Assembly: GCF_023074075.1 (NCBI RefSeq)
Contig: NZ_JADPKT010000022.1
Location: forward strand, 186,001-250,000
DNA: 64,000 nucleotides
DNA from: Bradyrhizobium sp. 138
GTDB taxonomy: Bacteria; Pseudomonadota; Alphaproteobacteria; Rhizobiales; Xanthobacteraceae
Direction of reading: 5' to 3'
Shown here: in pieces, positions 1-7,499 of the stretch
Numbering within the stretch: the first letter of the stretch is position 1
Layout of the letters: every line of letters starts with the position of its first letter
The notes under the pieces: generated by a model
Seen by the model: the letters and a program-made list of their open reading frames with translations, nothing else
Told to the model about the DNA's origin: nothing
The model's database searches: none
Program-made: the position numbers and the translations under genes

Positions 1-1
1 G

Positions 2-94
2 GCGCACCAGACCCCGCCCGAGGACGAGCTGACCAAGGCCGAGGCCTCCAAGCTGATCGACAAGATGCGGCAAAAGGCCGGGCTGGAAGAGTGA
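2..94 (+). CDS. DUF3072-like protein, C-terminal end only
   Basis: This is the last 30 codons of a gene that begins before the window. The reading frame ends with ELTKAEASKLIDKMRQKAG followed by LEE and a TGA stop. The motif in which a TKAEAS segment leads into a short helix (LIDKMRQK) is what I recall of the small DUF3072 family, which is common in rhizobia and has no assigned function. Only the tail is visible, so length and start cannot be judged. Confidence 0.6.
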   Translation, partial: AHQTPPEDELTKAEASKLIDKMRQKAGLEE

Positions 95-152
95 CCCGTA
101 CAATTGCAGGAATCCGGGTCCGTGTGTATGCAAACGAAATTGGGAATCGAAA

Positions 153-305
153 ATGCCTTATTTCGTTTGCGCCCGCGACGGTGCCGGGCAGATCATCTTG
201 AAACGAGACACCAGGGAAGCGGCCGAGAAGAAGGCCGCCGAGCTTCGCGACATGGGCTATTTTGAAGTCGCGATCATCGCGAAGGGAGTCGAGAAGGCTG
301 CGTGA
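153..305 (+). CDS. Small hypothetical protein (50 aa)
   Basis: A short ORF starts at ATG 153 and ends at TGA 303-305. The product begins MPYFVCARDGAGQIILKRDT and continues with a helical, Lys/Glu/Ala-rich middle (REAAEKKAAELRD) and a basic end. The beta-strand, helix, beta-strand pattern suggests a compact folded domain and not random sequence, and codon use matches the neighbours. There is no signal peptide or membrane segment. It lies 58 bases after the DUF3072-like gene and could be co-transcribed with it. I do not recognise the family. Confidence 0.5.
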   Translation: MPYFVCARDGAGQIILKRDTREAAEKKAAELRDMGYFEVAIIAKGVEKAA

Positions 306-397
306 GCGATTGGCGCATTTGCGCGCCCTGCTTCCCGCAGGGAACAGATGATCGCTCGCCGTTTTGATTAGACTGGCGCAAATTCTGGAGGAGCCGG

Positions 398-607
398 ATG
401 CCGTACTTCTCATCCAGGCAGGACCAAGCGCAACGCACCTGCAAGGTGCTTGCGGACGTCTTCTGCGCGATCTTGCTCGCGATCTATTCGATTGTTTTCT
501 TCGGATTGCTCGGCGGCATTGCCGCCTTCGTCATCCTTGAGGCCGGCCTGCTCGCGGTCGATTGGTTGATTCCCGGTGAGGACGATGCGGCGGGCGTTAT
601 TCGCTAG
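398..607 (+). CDS. Small single-span membrane protein (69 aa)
   Basis: A GGAGGAG ribosome-binding site lies a few bases upstream of ATG 398. Residues 1-20 are polar and basic, and residues from about 21 to 55 are strongly hydrophobic (FCAILLAIYSIVFFGLLGG, then further Val/Leu/Ala residues), giving one or two membrane helices before an acidic tail (PGEDDAAG). The function is unknown. The good Shine-Dalgarno and the clean hydrophobic profile are the grounds for calling it real. Confidence 0.55.
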   Translation: MPYFSSRQDQAQRTCKVLADVFCAILLAIYSIVFFGLLGGIAAFVILEAGLLAVDWLIPGEDDAAGVIR

Positions 608-796
608 CGACGCGCTTGAATTCGTAAATTCGGTGACGGTGCTAAATTCCATCGCCACCTGCTCGCTCTGCGGCCCGATCCACGCTCGGCGTAGAGCGGC
701 ATTAAGTGCACTGTCACCGTAACTAAAGTCCGACAAATCGGAATTCACCAAATACTTGGTGCCGGCATTCTCCCCCCCCTGCATGCCGACACTGAC

Positions 797-823
797 AGCC
801 CCGTGGCGCCGCCGCTGCGGGGC
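797..823 (+). terminator. GC-rich hairpin upstream of a small peptide gene
   Basis: AGCCCCG (797-803) pairs with CGGGGCT (817-823) around a GC-rich loop and is followed by TTTCCTTT. This resembles a weak intrinsic terminator. It lies directly upstream of the ribosome-binding site of the peptide at 843, so it could instead be a 5' UTR structure. Confidence 0.4.
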
Positions 824-842
824 TTTCCTTTCGGAGGCCGTC

Positions 843-938
843 ATGAGTGACCGCACCGGCAACGAGCCCGCACCCCTGCTGCTTTTCGGCGTCGCCATTC
901 TCCCGGTCATCGCCGTGCTGGCGTGGTTCGCGCTCTGA
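843..938 (+). CDS. 31-residue single-pass membrane peptide
   Basis: ATG 843 follows a CGGAGG ribosome-binding site about 5 bases upstream. The product is MSDRTGNEPAPLLLFGVAIL followed by PVIAVLAWFAL: a short polar N-terminus and one membrane helix from about residue 12 to the end. A longer reading from an upstream GTG exists but would run through the hairpin at 797-823, so the ATG next to the ribosome-binding site is preferred. The function is unknown. Confidence 0.5.
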   Translation: MSDRTGNEPAPLLLFGVAILPVIAVLAWFAL

Positions 939-1269
939 TTATAATCGGCGATGTTTTGAAGCGCAGGGCGGCACGGCTCTAAGCTCGTAGGATGGAGAGC
1001 CTTGTTGCGAGACTAAACATGATGGGTTTCGCAAGTGCTCTCCCCATTCTACGAGCTGGAAAAATTGCAGCGTCCTTCTGTAATCGACGTCTGCAAGCGG
1101 CGCAGCGATCGACTTCATCGGCAAGGGCGAAAGGCGAGAGCGGTTGAAAGCTGCGCCGCTGGACTGCACCGCCCGAATGACACAAGATCGTTTCAGCTTC
1201 AGTGCAGCAGATCGGCCCGCGTGAATTAAGTGCGCCGCAATAAAATTCAGAAAGCGGCAGGGAGGAAAG
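939..1269. other. Intergenic stretch with one palindromic repeat
   Basis: About 330 bases separate the 31-residue peptide and the tannase-family gene. The first third holds a degenerate copy of the local inverted repeat (982-1057). The remainder shows no convincing gene, although it must contain the promoter for the gene at 1270. An AGGGAGGAAAG ribosome-binding site sits directly before that start. Confidence 0.5.
982..1057. repeat. Intergenic inverted repeat, family A copy 1 (degenerate)
   Basis: AGCTCGTAGGATGG at 982-995 is answered by CCATTCTACGAGCT at 1044-1057, enclosing a GATGGGTTTCGC core shared with the two better copies at 2891 and 3715. Its arms have diverged more than those of the other copies. 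Confidence 0.7.
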
Positions 1270-2889
1270 ATGCGGCGAAAAAGAATTGTGGCGCTTGATG
1301 ATGCGATGGCTGGCCTGGGTCTGGTAGCGGCCATCATGGTCATTGCGATCTCGCCGGCACGCGCCGACGATTCCGCCAACATACCGCCCGCGCTCAAATG
1401 CGCTGACCTGACCGGCTGGAAGATGCCGGGATCGACGACAACAGTCACCAAGGCCGAGGTGGTGCCGGAGGCGCCGCCGGGGACCGTGCAGCCGTCGCCG
1501 CCAGCGCCGGCCACAATATCGGTGGCGCTGCCGCCGAACTGCCGCGCGGATGGCGTGATCGATCAGCGCGTCGGCGTCGAGGGCAAGTCCTACGCGATCG
1601 GCTTTGCCGTTGCCCTGCCCGATCGCTGGAACGGCCGGTTTTTGTTTCAGGGCGGCGGCGGTTTGAACGGCTCGATCCGGCCGCCGCTGGGTTACCACGC
1701 GGCCGGCGATGTGCCGGCGCTGGCGCGCGGCTTTGCCGTGGTCTCGACCGATAGCGGTCATCAGGGCGCGGTGTTCGATGCCTCGTTCCTGAAGGACCAG
1801 GAAGCCGCGCTCAACTTCGCCAATGCATCCGTCGGCAAGGTGACGATGGCCGCCAAGGCGATCGTCGCGCATTACTATGGCCAGCCCGCAAAACGGTCCT
1901 ATTTCACGGGGTGCTCGACCGGGGGCCGCGAAGGCATGCTGGCGTCGGCGCGCTATCCCGAACAATTCGACGGCATCGTCGCCGGCGCGCCTGCGATGCG
2001 CACCGGCAATTCCAATATCGGTCTTGCCTGGGCCAACGCTGCCTTCAGCCAGATCGCGCCGAAAGATGCGTCCGGCAAGCCGGAGCCCGCCAGGACTTTT
2101 TCCGCGGGCGAGCGAAAGCTGATCACGAACGCGATCCTCGATGCCTGCGACGCCAAAGACGGCGTCAAGGATGGCCTGATCTTCGACGGCAAGGCCTGTC
2201 AATTCGATCCCGCGGTCCTCACTTGCAAGGGCGACAAGACGGATTCCTGTTTGGCGCCGCCGCAGGTCGATGCCTTGAAGAAGGCTTTTGCCGGACCGAA
2301 GAATTCACGTAACACGCAGGTCTACCCGCCGTTCCTGTGGGACAGCGGCGTAGCAGCCGAAGGCGTTGCCATTCCCGGCATCCTGACATCAGGCGCGCGC
2401 AGTCCGGTCGGACCGCCAGTTTGGGAAAGCATCGACGTCGATCAGCTCGAAGACCGGGTCAACGCAAGCGGGATGGATCGCCTCACCAACACCGCCTACT
2501 GGACCAACCTTTCGAGCTACTTCGGCCGTGGCGGCAAGCTGCTGTTTTACCACGGTGTGAGCGATCCCTGGTTCTCGGCGCTCGACACCGTGAATTACTA
2601 CGAGCGCATGGCGGCGGATTCCGGCGGCATGGAATTGGTGCGGGAGAAATCGAGCCGGGCCTTCCTGGTGCCCGGCATGGGTCACTGCTCGAGCGGCGCG
2701 GCGCTCGATCGTTTCGATCTCCTCAGCGCGGTCGTGAACTGGGTGGAAGATGGCAAGGCACCCGAAATGGTGGTCGCGACGGGACCCGCCTTGCCCGGCC
2801 GCACTCGGCCGCTTTGCGCCTATCCGCAACACGCGCAGTACAAGGGGCAAGGCGATCCGGAGAGCGCGGCGAGTTTTGAGTGCAAGTAG
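1270..2889 (+). CDS. Tannase / feruloyl esterase family protein, secreted
   Basis: 539 residues. The N-terminus carries basic residues and a hydrophobic stretch ending near SPARADD (about residue 34), consistent with Sec export. The catalytic region shows the family's CS-D-HC arrangement: Cys215-Ser216 in GCSTGGREGM, Asp432 in GVSDPWFS, and His472-Cys473 in GMGHCSSG. The two cysteines next to Ser and His are expected to form a disulfide that holds the triad. Members hydrolyse ester bonds of gallates, feruloyl sugars or related aromatic esters, so a role in attacking plant phenolic esters is likely but the substrate cannot be read from sequence. The gene is monocistronic and is followed one base later by a palindromic repeat. 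Confidence 0.9.
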   Translation: MRRKRIVALDDAMAGLGLVAAIMVIAISPARADDSANIPPALKCADLTGWKMPGSTTTVTKAEVVPEAPPGTVQPSPPAPATISVALPPNCRADGVIDQRVGVEGKSYAIGFAVALPDRWNGRFLFQGGGGLNGSIRPPLGYHAAGDVPALARGFAVVSTDSGHQGAVFDASFLKDQEAALNFANASVGKVTMAAKAIVAHYYGQPAKRSYFTGCSTGGREGMLASARYPEQFDGIVAGAPAMRTGNSNIGLAWANAAFSQIAPKDASGKPEPARTFSAGERKLITNAILDACDAKDGVKDGLIFDGKACQFDPAVLTCKGDKTDSCLAPPQVDALKKAFAGPKNSRNTQVYPPFLWDSGVAAEGVAIPGILTSGARSPVGPPVWESIDVDQLEDRVNASGMDRLTNTAYWTNLSSYFGRGGKLLFYHGVSDPWFSALDTVNYYERMAADSGGMELVREKSSRAFLVPGMGHCSSGAALDRFDLLSAVVNWVEDGKAPEMVVATGPALPGRTRPLCAYPQHAQYKGQGDPESAASFECK

Positions 2890-2890
2890 C

Positions 2891-2980
2891 CGTAGGATGG
2901 GTAGAGCGAAGCGAAACCCATCGAGAGCCTTGTCGCGTGACGAAACAGGATGGGTTTCGCAGTGCTCTACCCATCCTACG
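2891..2980. repeat. Intergenic inverted repeat, family A copy 2
   Basis: Perfect outer arms, CGTAGGATGGGTAGAGC (2891-2907) against its complement at 2964-2980, enclose an inner pair GCGAAACCCATC / GATGGGTTTCGC. It begins one base after the tannase-family stop codon, so it may also act as a transcript 3'-end structure. Confidence 0.85.
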
Positions 2981-3048
2981 ACCATTGGCGACGACCTTCG
3001 GGTGCCACTCGCCCTGACTTTTGACAAGCGATCAGGCAAGGAGCTTGA

Positions 3049-3882
3049 ATGAAAACCGCACTTGTCTTCGGCGCGACCGGCTTCATCGGCTCGCATTTGC
3101 TGCGCGACCTCCTGGATAGTCCCGACTATTCGCGGGTTGTCGCGGTGGCCCGCAAGCCGCTGGCGGTGAGCCATCCGAAGCTCACGGTGCTGATCGGCGA
3201 TCTCGCTTCGCTGCCCGCACTCAAGCCGCGATTGGTTGCGGACGAGATCTTCGTTGCACTCGGGACGACGCGCAAGCACACCCCTGACGAGGCCGCGTAC
3301 TACAAGATCGATCATGATTATCCGGTTTCGGCGGCCGAGATCGCCAAAGCGAACGGCACGCGGTCGGTGTTTCTGGTCACGGCTGTTGGCGCCAACGCCC
3401 GCTCCGGCGCGTTCTATCTCAGGACCAAGGGCGAGGTGGAGCGGGACATCCTCGCGCTCGATTTCGAGCACACGCATATTTTCCGCCCATCGATGATCCT
3501 CGGCGCGCGCGACGAGGACCGCCCGCGCGAACGCCTCATCATCGCGTTATGGGGCGTGCTCAATCCGCTGCTCGTCGGCCCGGCCGACCGCTATCGCGGC
3601 CTCACCGGCAACGACATCGCTCACGCCATCGCCAAAGCCGCGCGGCACCAAACCAGAAGGTGCGCACCTATCATTGGAAAGAGATGGCGGCACTGCTTCG
3701 AACGTGATGCGGAGCGTAGGATGGGTAGAGCGAAACGAAACCCATCGAGGGCCTTGTTGCGTGACGAACACGATGGGTTTCGCAAGTGCTCTACCCATCC
3801 TAAGAGCTGTCACCGTAATTCGCGATTTCGGACTTTCCTGTGCGATGTGCTCGCTTGGGCAGGACGGCCCACTATACCTTAG
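3049..3882 (+). CDS. NAD(P)H-binding oxidoreductase with frameshifted 3' end
   Basis: A Rossmann-type protein that opens with MKTALVFGATGFIGSHLLRD (GxxGxxG dinucleotide loop at residues 8-13). It resembles the NAD(P)H-binding, nucleoside-diphosphate-sugar epimerase-like family of about 215 residues, with a YYKIDHDYP segment and a YLRTKGEVE segment. After about residue 202 (KAARHQT) the frame reads into unrelated sequence. In the next frame, from about 3655, the codons give KVRTYHWKEMAALLRT and a stop at 3705-3707, which is a normal ending. One base appears to be missing near 3650-3657. As a result the ORF runs through repeat copy 3, adding a junk tail. It could be a recent mutation or a sequencing error. 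Confidence 0.75.
   Translation: MKTALVFGATGFIGSHLLRDLLDSPDYSRVVAVARKPLAVSHPKLTVLIGDLASLPALKPRLVADEIFVALGTTRKHTPDEAAYYKIDHDYPVSAAEIAKANGTRSVFLVTAVGANARSGAFYLRTKGEVERDILALDFEHTHIFRPSMILGARDEDRPRERLIIALWGVLNPLLVGPADRYRGLTGNDIAHAIAKAARHQTRRCAPIIGKRWRHCFERDAERRMGRAKRNPSRALLRDEHDGFRKCSTHPKSCHRNSRFRTFLCDVLAWAGRPTIP
3715..3804. repeat. Intergenic inverted repeat, family A copy 3
   Basis: It has the same structure as the copy at 2891: CGTAGGATGGGTAGAGCG at the left, GATGGGTTTCGC inside, and GTGCTCTACCCATCCTAAG at the right, where the last bases of the right arm have diverged. The preceding frameshifted gene is translated through this copy. Confidence 0.85.
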
Positions 3883-3938
3883 CCCGCAACTTCTGATAGC
3901 GTAATGATTCAAAAATCTTGCTGTTTCGGGGGGCGACT

Positions 3939-4442
3939 ATGAGCGATGACCGTTGGGCGACCTTGTCAGACCTTTACGGCAAGATGAGGCAATCCTTCAG
4001 CGACGACCACATACGAGCTTCTCAACTAGCCAAGGTCCTACGCGTTCAGCTTGCTGATTTTCTTGGCTGCTCGCGCGATCAGGTCGTCCTCTATGAATAT
4101 GATGAGCATGACTACACCTACACCCCGGAGCCAAACCCGTTCCGGGCCATCTCCATGAACAGCGACTACCGATGGTTTTTGGGGTTTGGTGTCACGCTGG
4201 AGGTCAGTCCAGAGGCTTACCCCAAGACGACCTTCCAATTTCCTGTCTGGTTCCACCTGGAAGACGACTCGACGTCGGTTGATACTTCATTCGGAGAATT
4301 TACCTTGCCGAAGGGAGACAAGGCCGACTTCTCCGAGGCTTGCACCGCAATCTACGATGGGTTGAAGACATCCTTGATGAATAGAGCCAACAGGAAGCAC
4401 AACGATAAGAAGCTCGGCTTCCTGGACTTCGGGGCCGACTAA
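3939..4442 (+). CDS. Hypothetical protein (167 aa)
   Basis: The start at ATG 3939 (MSDDRWATLSDLYGKM) is preferred over an upstream ATG at 3918 because a GGGGGG run sits at Shine-Dalgarno distance. The protein is acidic, soluble and rich in aromatics, with a helical N-terminal third and a beta-rich middle (DYRWFLGFGVTLEVSPEAYP, then PKTTFQFPVWFHLED). It has no signal or membrane segment. Base composition is visibly AT-richer than the flanking genes, as in the next gene 26 bases downstream, so both may be acquired DNA. I do not recognise the family. The overall look, a small domain handling a charged ligand or partner, is not enough to name a role. Confidence 0.6.
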   Translation: MSDDRWATLSDLYGKMRQSFSDDHIRASQLAKVLRVQLADFLGCSRDQVVLYEYDEHDYTYTPEPNPFRAISMNSDYRWFLGFGVTLEVSPEAYPKTTFQFPVWFHLEDDSTSVDTSFGEFTLPKGDKADFSEACTAIYDGLKTSLMNRANRKHNDKKLGFLDFGAD

Positions 4443-4468
4443 CCCTTCACTACAAACCTTTTTCTCAA

Positions 4469-5278
4469 ATGCTTCCAAGATCGTTCTCCGAAAAGGAATT
4501 GCGTCGCTTCCGCAGCATGCCCAGGACCCTTTGGGTGGTCCTGGGTGCTGGCGTTACCTTCCTGATCGCCAACATCATCAGCCTACTATCCATCGGCGGC
4601 CTGAAAATCGACCCAGGCACCGCAACGCTCTTCGGCGCCATCATCGGCTTATGCGTTGTGGCTTGGCAAACCAACCGCGGCTTCCAAAACCTCATCAGGT
4701 CTCAAGAAAACCAATCGAGGCTCGAAAGACAGGCAAGGCTCCACAGATACGAATTGGACCGTGCGGGTACCCAAGCTGATGAGGACCGCGAGAAGAGGCT
4801 GCTGCTTTCAGGTCTCCGAGCGGAAATGGTCTCCTTGCATAAAACCGCGTTCGCCACCGCCCAGACACACCACCAATTTGCACTGATCTACAAGGCGATG
4901 CACGAGCACAACGCCCCATCCACCATGAAAGAGTGGACAATCAACGGGTATAAAACCCCGTTCTACAAGGAAAACATCAGCAAGCTTGGACTTCTGGGCG
5001 TCAGCCTCGCAGCCGACGTTATCCGCGTTTACTCAATGGTCTTCGATGACCGGAAGGTGGTGTGGGAGAAAGCTGCCCCCAACTCAGTTGTTGCTGTCGC
5101 ATACGCAGCGGGCGCCGTTCTGGCTTACAAGTTCAATGCCGATCTATATCACGTCTGTATGAGGATTATAGCGGTGGAGGAAGGCTCCTCCGATCCGGGC
5201 ACGTTGGCAGAAACCGAGGAAAAACGTCACTCCAACCTGCCGAAACTGGAAGACATGGTTCCGGAGAAGATGTACTAG
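4469..5278 (+). CDS. Hypothetical membrane protein with coiled coil (269 aa)
   Basis: Two hydrophobic segments near the N-terminus (about residues 20-42, LWVVLGAGVTFLIANIISLL, and about 52-65, LFGAIIGLCVVAW) form a helical hairpin. They are followed by a long charged helix (about 70-115, rich in Gln, Arg and Glu) likely to be a coiled coil. The remainder is a soluble helical domain ending in a Glu-rich tail. The layout of a two-helix anchor plus cytosolic helical domain is common in small accessory membrane proteins of unknown function in genomic islands. It may be co-transcribed with the gene at 3939 (26-base gap). No family is recognised. Confidence 0.6.
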   Translation: MLPRSFSEKELRRFRSMPRTLWVVLGAGVTFLIANIISLLSIGGLKIDPGTATLFGAIIGLCVVAWQTNRGFQNLIRSQENQSRLERQARLHRYELDRAGTQADEDREKRLLLSGLRAEMVSLHKTAFATAQTHHQFALIYKAMHEHNAPSTMKEWTINGYKTPFYKENISKLGLLGVSLAADVIRVYSMVFDDRKVVWEKAAPNSVVAVAYAAGAVLAYKFNADLYHVCMRIIAVEEGSSDPGTLAETEEKRHSNLPKLEDMVPEKMY

Positions 5279-5312
5279 AAGCGCCCTGCGCCAGGTGCTC
5301 CAGGACGAGATT

Positions 5313-5474
5313 ATGAGGCTCGTGCGTGAGATGCCGAGCGACTGGCGCACCATGAGCGAGGAAGCCCAGAAGCGCTTCATCACTCGCATCGACTATCTGT
5401 GCGAGAACACCCTCAAGGGCATCGCCAGGGCTCCTGGTGCTACCTCATTATTTACGATGAGAAGAACAACATGA
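5313..5474 (+). CDS. Phage-type gene fragment (53 codons)
   Basis: An open frame from ATG 5313 encodes MRLVREMPSDWRTMSEEAQK and continues RFITRIDYLCENTLKGIAR before breaking into unrelated residues and a stop. The Met-Pro-x-Asp-Trp, then Met-x-Glu-x-Gln, then RFIxRID pattern resembles the N-terminus of a phage-encoded helical protein seen in temperate phages. Nothing downstream continues the match, so this looks like a truncated remnant. Confidence 0.4.
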   Translation: MRLVREMPSDWRTMSEEAQKRFITRIDYLCENTLKGIARAPGATSLFTMRRTT

Positions 5475-5532
5475 GCCGTATTCGTCCGGAAGCGGACGCC
5501 GATGAACCGGCCCTGTTGCCTGAGACCGCCTA

Positions 5533-5763
5533 GTGGATGCCAATGCGACCCGCGATGCAGATGCCGCCGAACTGGCGGCTCTGTATCAGCGTGCCGAGGA
5601 GGCCGGCAAAGCGTTCTACGCGCACATGGAAGCCGGGATGCTTCTGTTTGCCGAGCTGCAGGCAGCCCGCACGGCGCGCGACGGCTTCAAGCGTGACTTC
5701 AAGGCGAAGCATATGGAACTGAAGGTAACCTACAAAGAAACGACGAATGCCGAACCGAGTTAA
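5533..5763 (+). CDS. Small helical protein, possible phage remnant (76 aa)
   Basis: A GTG-initiated frame encodes an Ala/Glu/Arg-rich, almost entirely helical product (AAELAALYQRAEEAGKAFYA, then HMEAGMLLFAELQAARTARDG). The composition looks protein-like and no signal or membrane segment is seen. The 3' end overlaps the next ORF by 17 bases, suggesting translational coupling. It sits among phage-like fragments. The function is unknown and reality as an expressed gene is uncertain. Confidence 0.4.
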   Translation: MDANATRDADAAELAALYQRAEEAGKAFYAHMEAGMLLFAELQAARTARDGFKRDFKAKHMELKVTYKETTNAEPS

Positions 5764-5935
5764 ACGCACCATCCAGATCTCAGACGAGAGCGATTTCGAA
5801 ATTCATCGCTGGGCAAAGCTGTGGGGTGTCACTGTTACTGCAGCTCGCGAGCGCTGCTATCACTACACGGCTGCCTGTTACGATCAGGTCGGCGCGGGGG
5901 ACATTCCCCCAAACGAACTAGCTGCCCTTCGTTAG
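5747..5935 (+). CDS. DUF3606-like small protein (62 aa)
   Basis: The product begins MPNRVKRTIQISDESDFEIH and continues RWAKLWGVT. The segment in which 'I x (I/V) x (D/E) x x (F/Y) E (I/V) x x W x x x (F/W) G V' precedes a short helix is reminiscent of the small DUF3606 proteins common in Alphaproteobacteria. The match is by eye and weak. The gene overlaps the preceding ORF by 17 bases. There is no signal peptide. Its role is unknown. Confidence 0.4.
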   Translation: MPNRVKRTIQISDESDFEIHRWAKLWGVTVTAARERCYHYTAACYDQVGAGDIPPNELAALR

Positions 5936-6274
5936 GCCGAAGCCAAAGTCGAAATGCTCAAAAGACCAGACCGCGAATCGCGCTGAAGAGCCTGGAGTCC
6001 ATCATGCACAGACCGCGTGTCTATCATGCCTGGGGGCTCGCAAACTCGTGACCGAAATAGAGTCCAAGGCGATCCAGGATGTGCTCTAGAGCATTGTTTC
6101 TGCTTAGGAAGTAATGACTTCTGCAAAGCGCGTTACGCAGTGCGAAGCGAACAGCGCCTTCCCCATTTAGTAACAAGATATTTCATTCCGACACAGAACA
6201 AAGGTCACCCTATTGATCAGTAACCTGCTTGGTGTAAACAGATTCTAGTCCGTCCTGTTCACCTCATAATTCAA
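5936..6274. other. AT-rich stretch with no supportable gene
   Basis: About 340 bases without a convincing reading frame. Several short ORFs occur on both strands but lack ribosome-binding sites and protein-like composition. The DNA is AT-richer than the window average, consistent with decayed foreign sequence. No attachment-site duplication was found by eye. Confidence 0.4.
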
Positions 6275-6505
6275 ATGAAGAGGTGTGCCGTGACTGACGA
6301 ATCTCCAGGATACAGATTTAGCTATCAGGACAAAAACGGTCGGTTCTCAACGAACAAGCCGGGTGTTCTGCAATGGGCTCTCGCAATTAGAATCGTACTG
6401 CAGGGCGTTGCGCCAGTGATAATCGCGAGCGGCCTTTCCTGGGCGCTCTACGCCCACGGTGGCATCGTTGCCAAGGCAGTCACAGCTTTGTTGAGAAAGT
6501 TTTGA
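6275..6505 (+). CDS. Small hypothetical membrane protein (76 aa)
   Basis: The frame from ATG 6275 (a GTG at 6290 is an alternative start) encodes a polar N-terminal half and a hydrophobic segment at about residues 33-62 (WALAIRIVLQGVAPVIIASG, then LSWALYA), ending in basic residues. One or two membrane helices are likely. The 3' end overlaps by about 25 bases the antisense remnant of a resolvase gene. The function is unknown. Confidence 0.4.
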   Translation: MKRCAVTDESPGYRFSYQDKNGRFSTNKPGVLQWALAIRIVLQGVAPVIIASGLSWALYAHGGIVAKAVTALLRKF

Positions 6506-6871
6506 TCACCCGAACGGTGAGTGGTCCTGCGAACGCTGCAGCCCAAGCTGCGTCCGCCTCATCTTCCGTTAGATTTTGCCCCAACGATCTTTCGCCGCTG
6601 CCTGCATCTCCGGCTTCTTCGCGTTGCCCTTACCGGTGGCGTGGAGCTTCAGTTTGACGAGATTGGTCGTCGCCCAAGGGAGCCCCGCCAGCTCGCAGGC
6701 GAGTACGGCAACTCCGAGCATGGGGAAGAGCACCTTGACGCTGCTGAACTGTCCGGAGAATGGCTCTTCAATGCAGACGCCGTGCAATCCGGTCCGGCGA
6801 ACGCTGGACGACCCCGTAAACGCCGACCGTCCTGCTGCCGATGTCGCCTTCAAACCGAAGTGCCTGGGCAT
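6480..6871 (-). pseudogene. Broken phage-type RuvC-like resolvase
   Basis: The minus strand encodes GVCIEEPFSGQFSSVKVLFP, then a Leu/Ala helix, ATTNLVKLKLHATGKGNAKK and PEMQAAAKDRWG. The GKGNAKK segment followed by a helix ending RWG is typical of phage RuvC-like Holliday-junction nucleases. That frame stops at 6569, but a second frame directly continues with NLTEDEADAAWAAAFA, the usual DExADA-type C-terminus, down to a stop at 6480. The N-terminal part also appears to switch frame near 6775. At least one and probably two frameshifts make this a pseudogene. It marks the region as a prophage relic. Confidence 0.7.
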
Positions 6872-6976
6872 CTAATCCTCCAACCACCTGCCCCTTGATG
6901 GACTTTACTGCTATTTATTGCCTCCGGCCGCCTCCCGCGTCTGAAAAACAACAAACGTTCTCAGGAGTTCACTGAA

Positions 6977-7429
6977 ATGCGTTATCTCCACACCATGCTG
7001 CGCGTGCGCAATCTCGATGTCGCGCTGAAATTCTATGTTGATGCTTTCGGCTTGAAGGAGGTGCGGCGGATCGAGAACGACAAGGGACGTTTCACGCTCG
7101 TGTTCTTGTGCTCGGCCGACGATCTCGACGCGCTGAAGAAGCAGCCGCAAACGCGCGGTGCGCCGCTGGTCGAGCTCACCTGGAATTGGGATGAGGAGAA
7201 ATACGGCGAGGATCGCTTCTTCGGCCATCTCGCCTACGAGGTCGACGACATCTACGCCACGTGCGAGAAGCTGCAGAAGGCTGGCGTCACCATCAACCGT
7301 CCGCCGCGCGACGGCAACATGGCCTTCGTCCGCTCACCGGATCTGCACTCGATCGAGCTGTTGCAGAAGGGCGATCCGAAGCCGCCGCAGGAGCCGTGGT
7401 TGTCGATGCCCAACACCGGCCATTGGTAA
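6977..7429 (+). CDS. gloA: Glyoxalase I-type VOC family protein
   Basis: 150 residues with the two beta-alpha-beta-beta-beta modules of the vicinal oxygen chelate fold. The four expected metal ligands are present: His5 (YLHTMLRV), Glu66 (LVELTWNW), His84 (FFGHLAYEV) and Glu127 (HSIELLQ). The ELTWNW segment is characteristic of lactoylglutathione lyase, which converts the hemithioacetal of methylglyoxal and glutathione to S-lactoylglutathione in the cytosol. Length and ligands fit a functional enzyme. The start is preceded by a CAGGAG ribosome-binding site. The only doubt is whether the substrate is methylglyoxal or a related ketoaldehyde. Confidence 0.85.
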   Translation: MRYLHTMLRVRNLDVALKFYVDAFGLKEVRRIENDKGRFTLVFLCSADDLDALKKQPQTRGAPLVELTWNWDEEKYGEDRFFGHLAYEVDDIYATCEKLQKAGVTINRPPRDGNMAFVRSPDLHSIELLQKGDPKPPQEPWLSMPNTGHW

Positions 7430-7440
7430 GCTTCCAGTCA

Positions 7441-7465
7441 GGAACAACGCCACTGGCCCGACGTT
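7441..7465 (+). promoter_or_regulatory. Candidate EcfG (general stress) promoter
   Basis: GGAAC at 7441-7445 is followed after exactly 16 bases by CGTT at 7462-7465. This matches the GGAAC-N16/17-CGTT consensus of the alphaproteobacterial EcfG sigma factor. It lies 35 bases upstream of the membrane peptide start at 7500. Confidence 0.65.
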
Positions 7466-7499
7466 CTCCTTCCAACGAAGCCGATTGGAGGAGGATGCG

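Noticed and set aside
341..363. GGAAC followed by CGTT upstream of the gene at 398, resembling an EcfG promoter
   Set aside because: The spacer is only 14 bases, while the consensus needs 16 or 17. The boxes at 7441 and 23677 have the right spacing.
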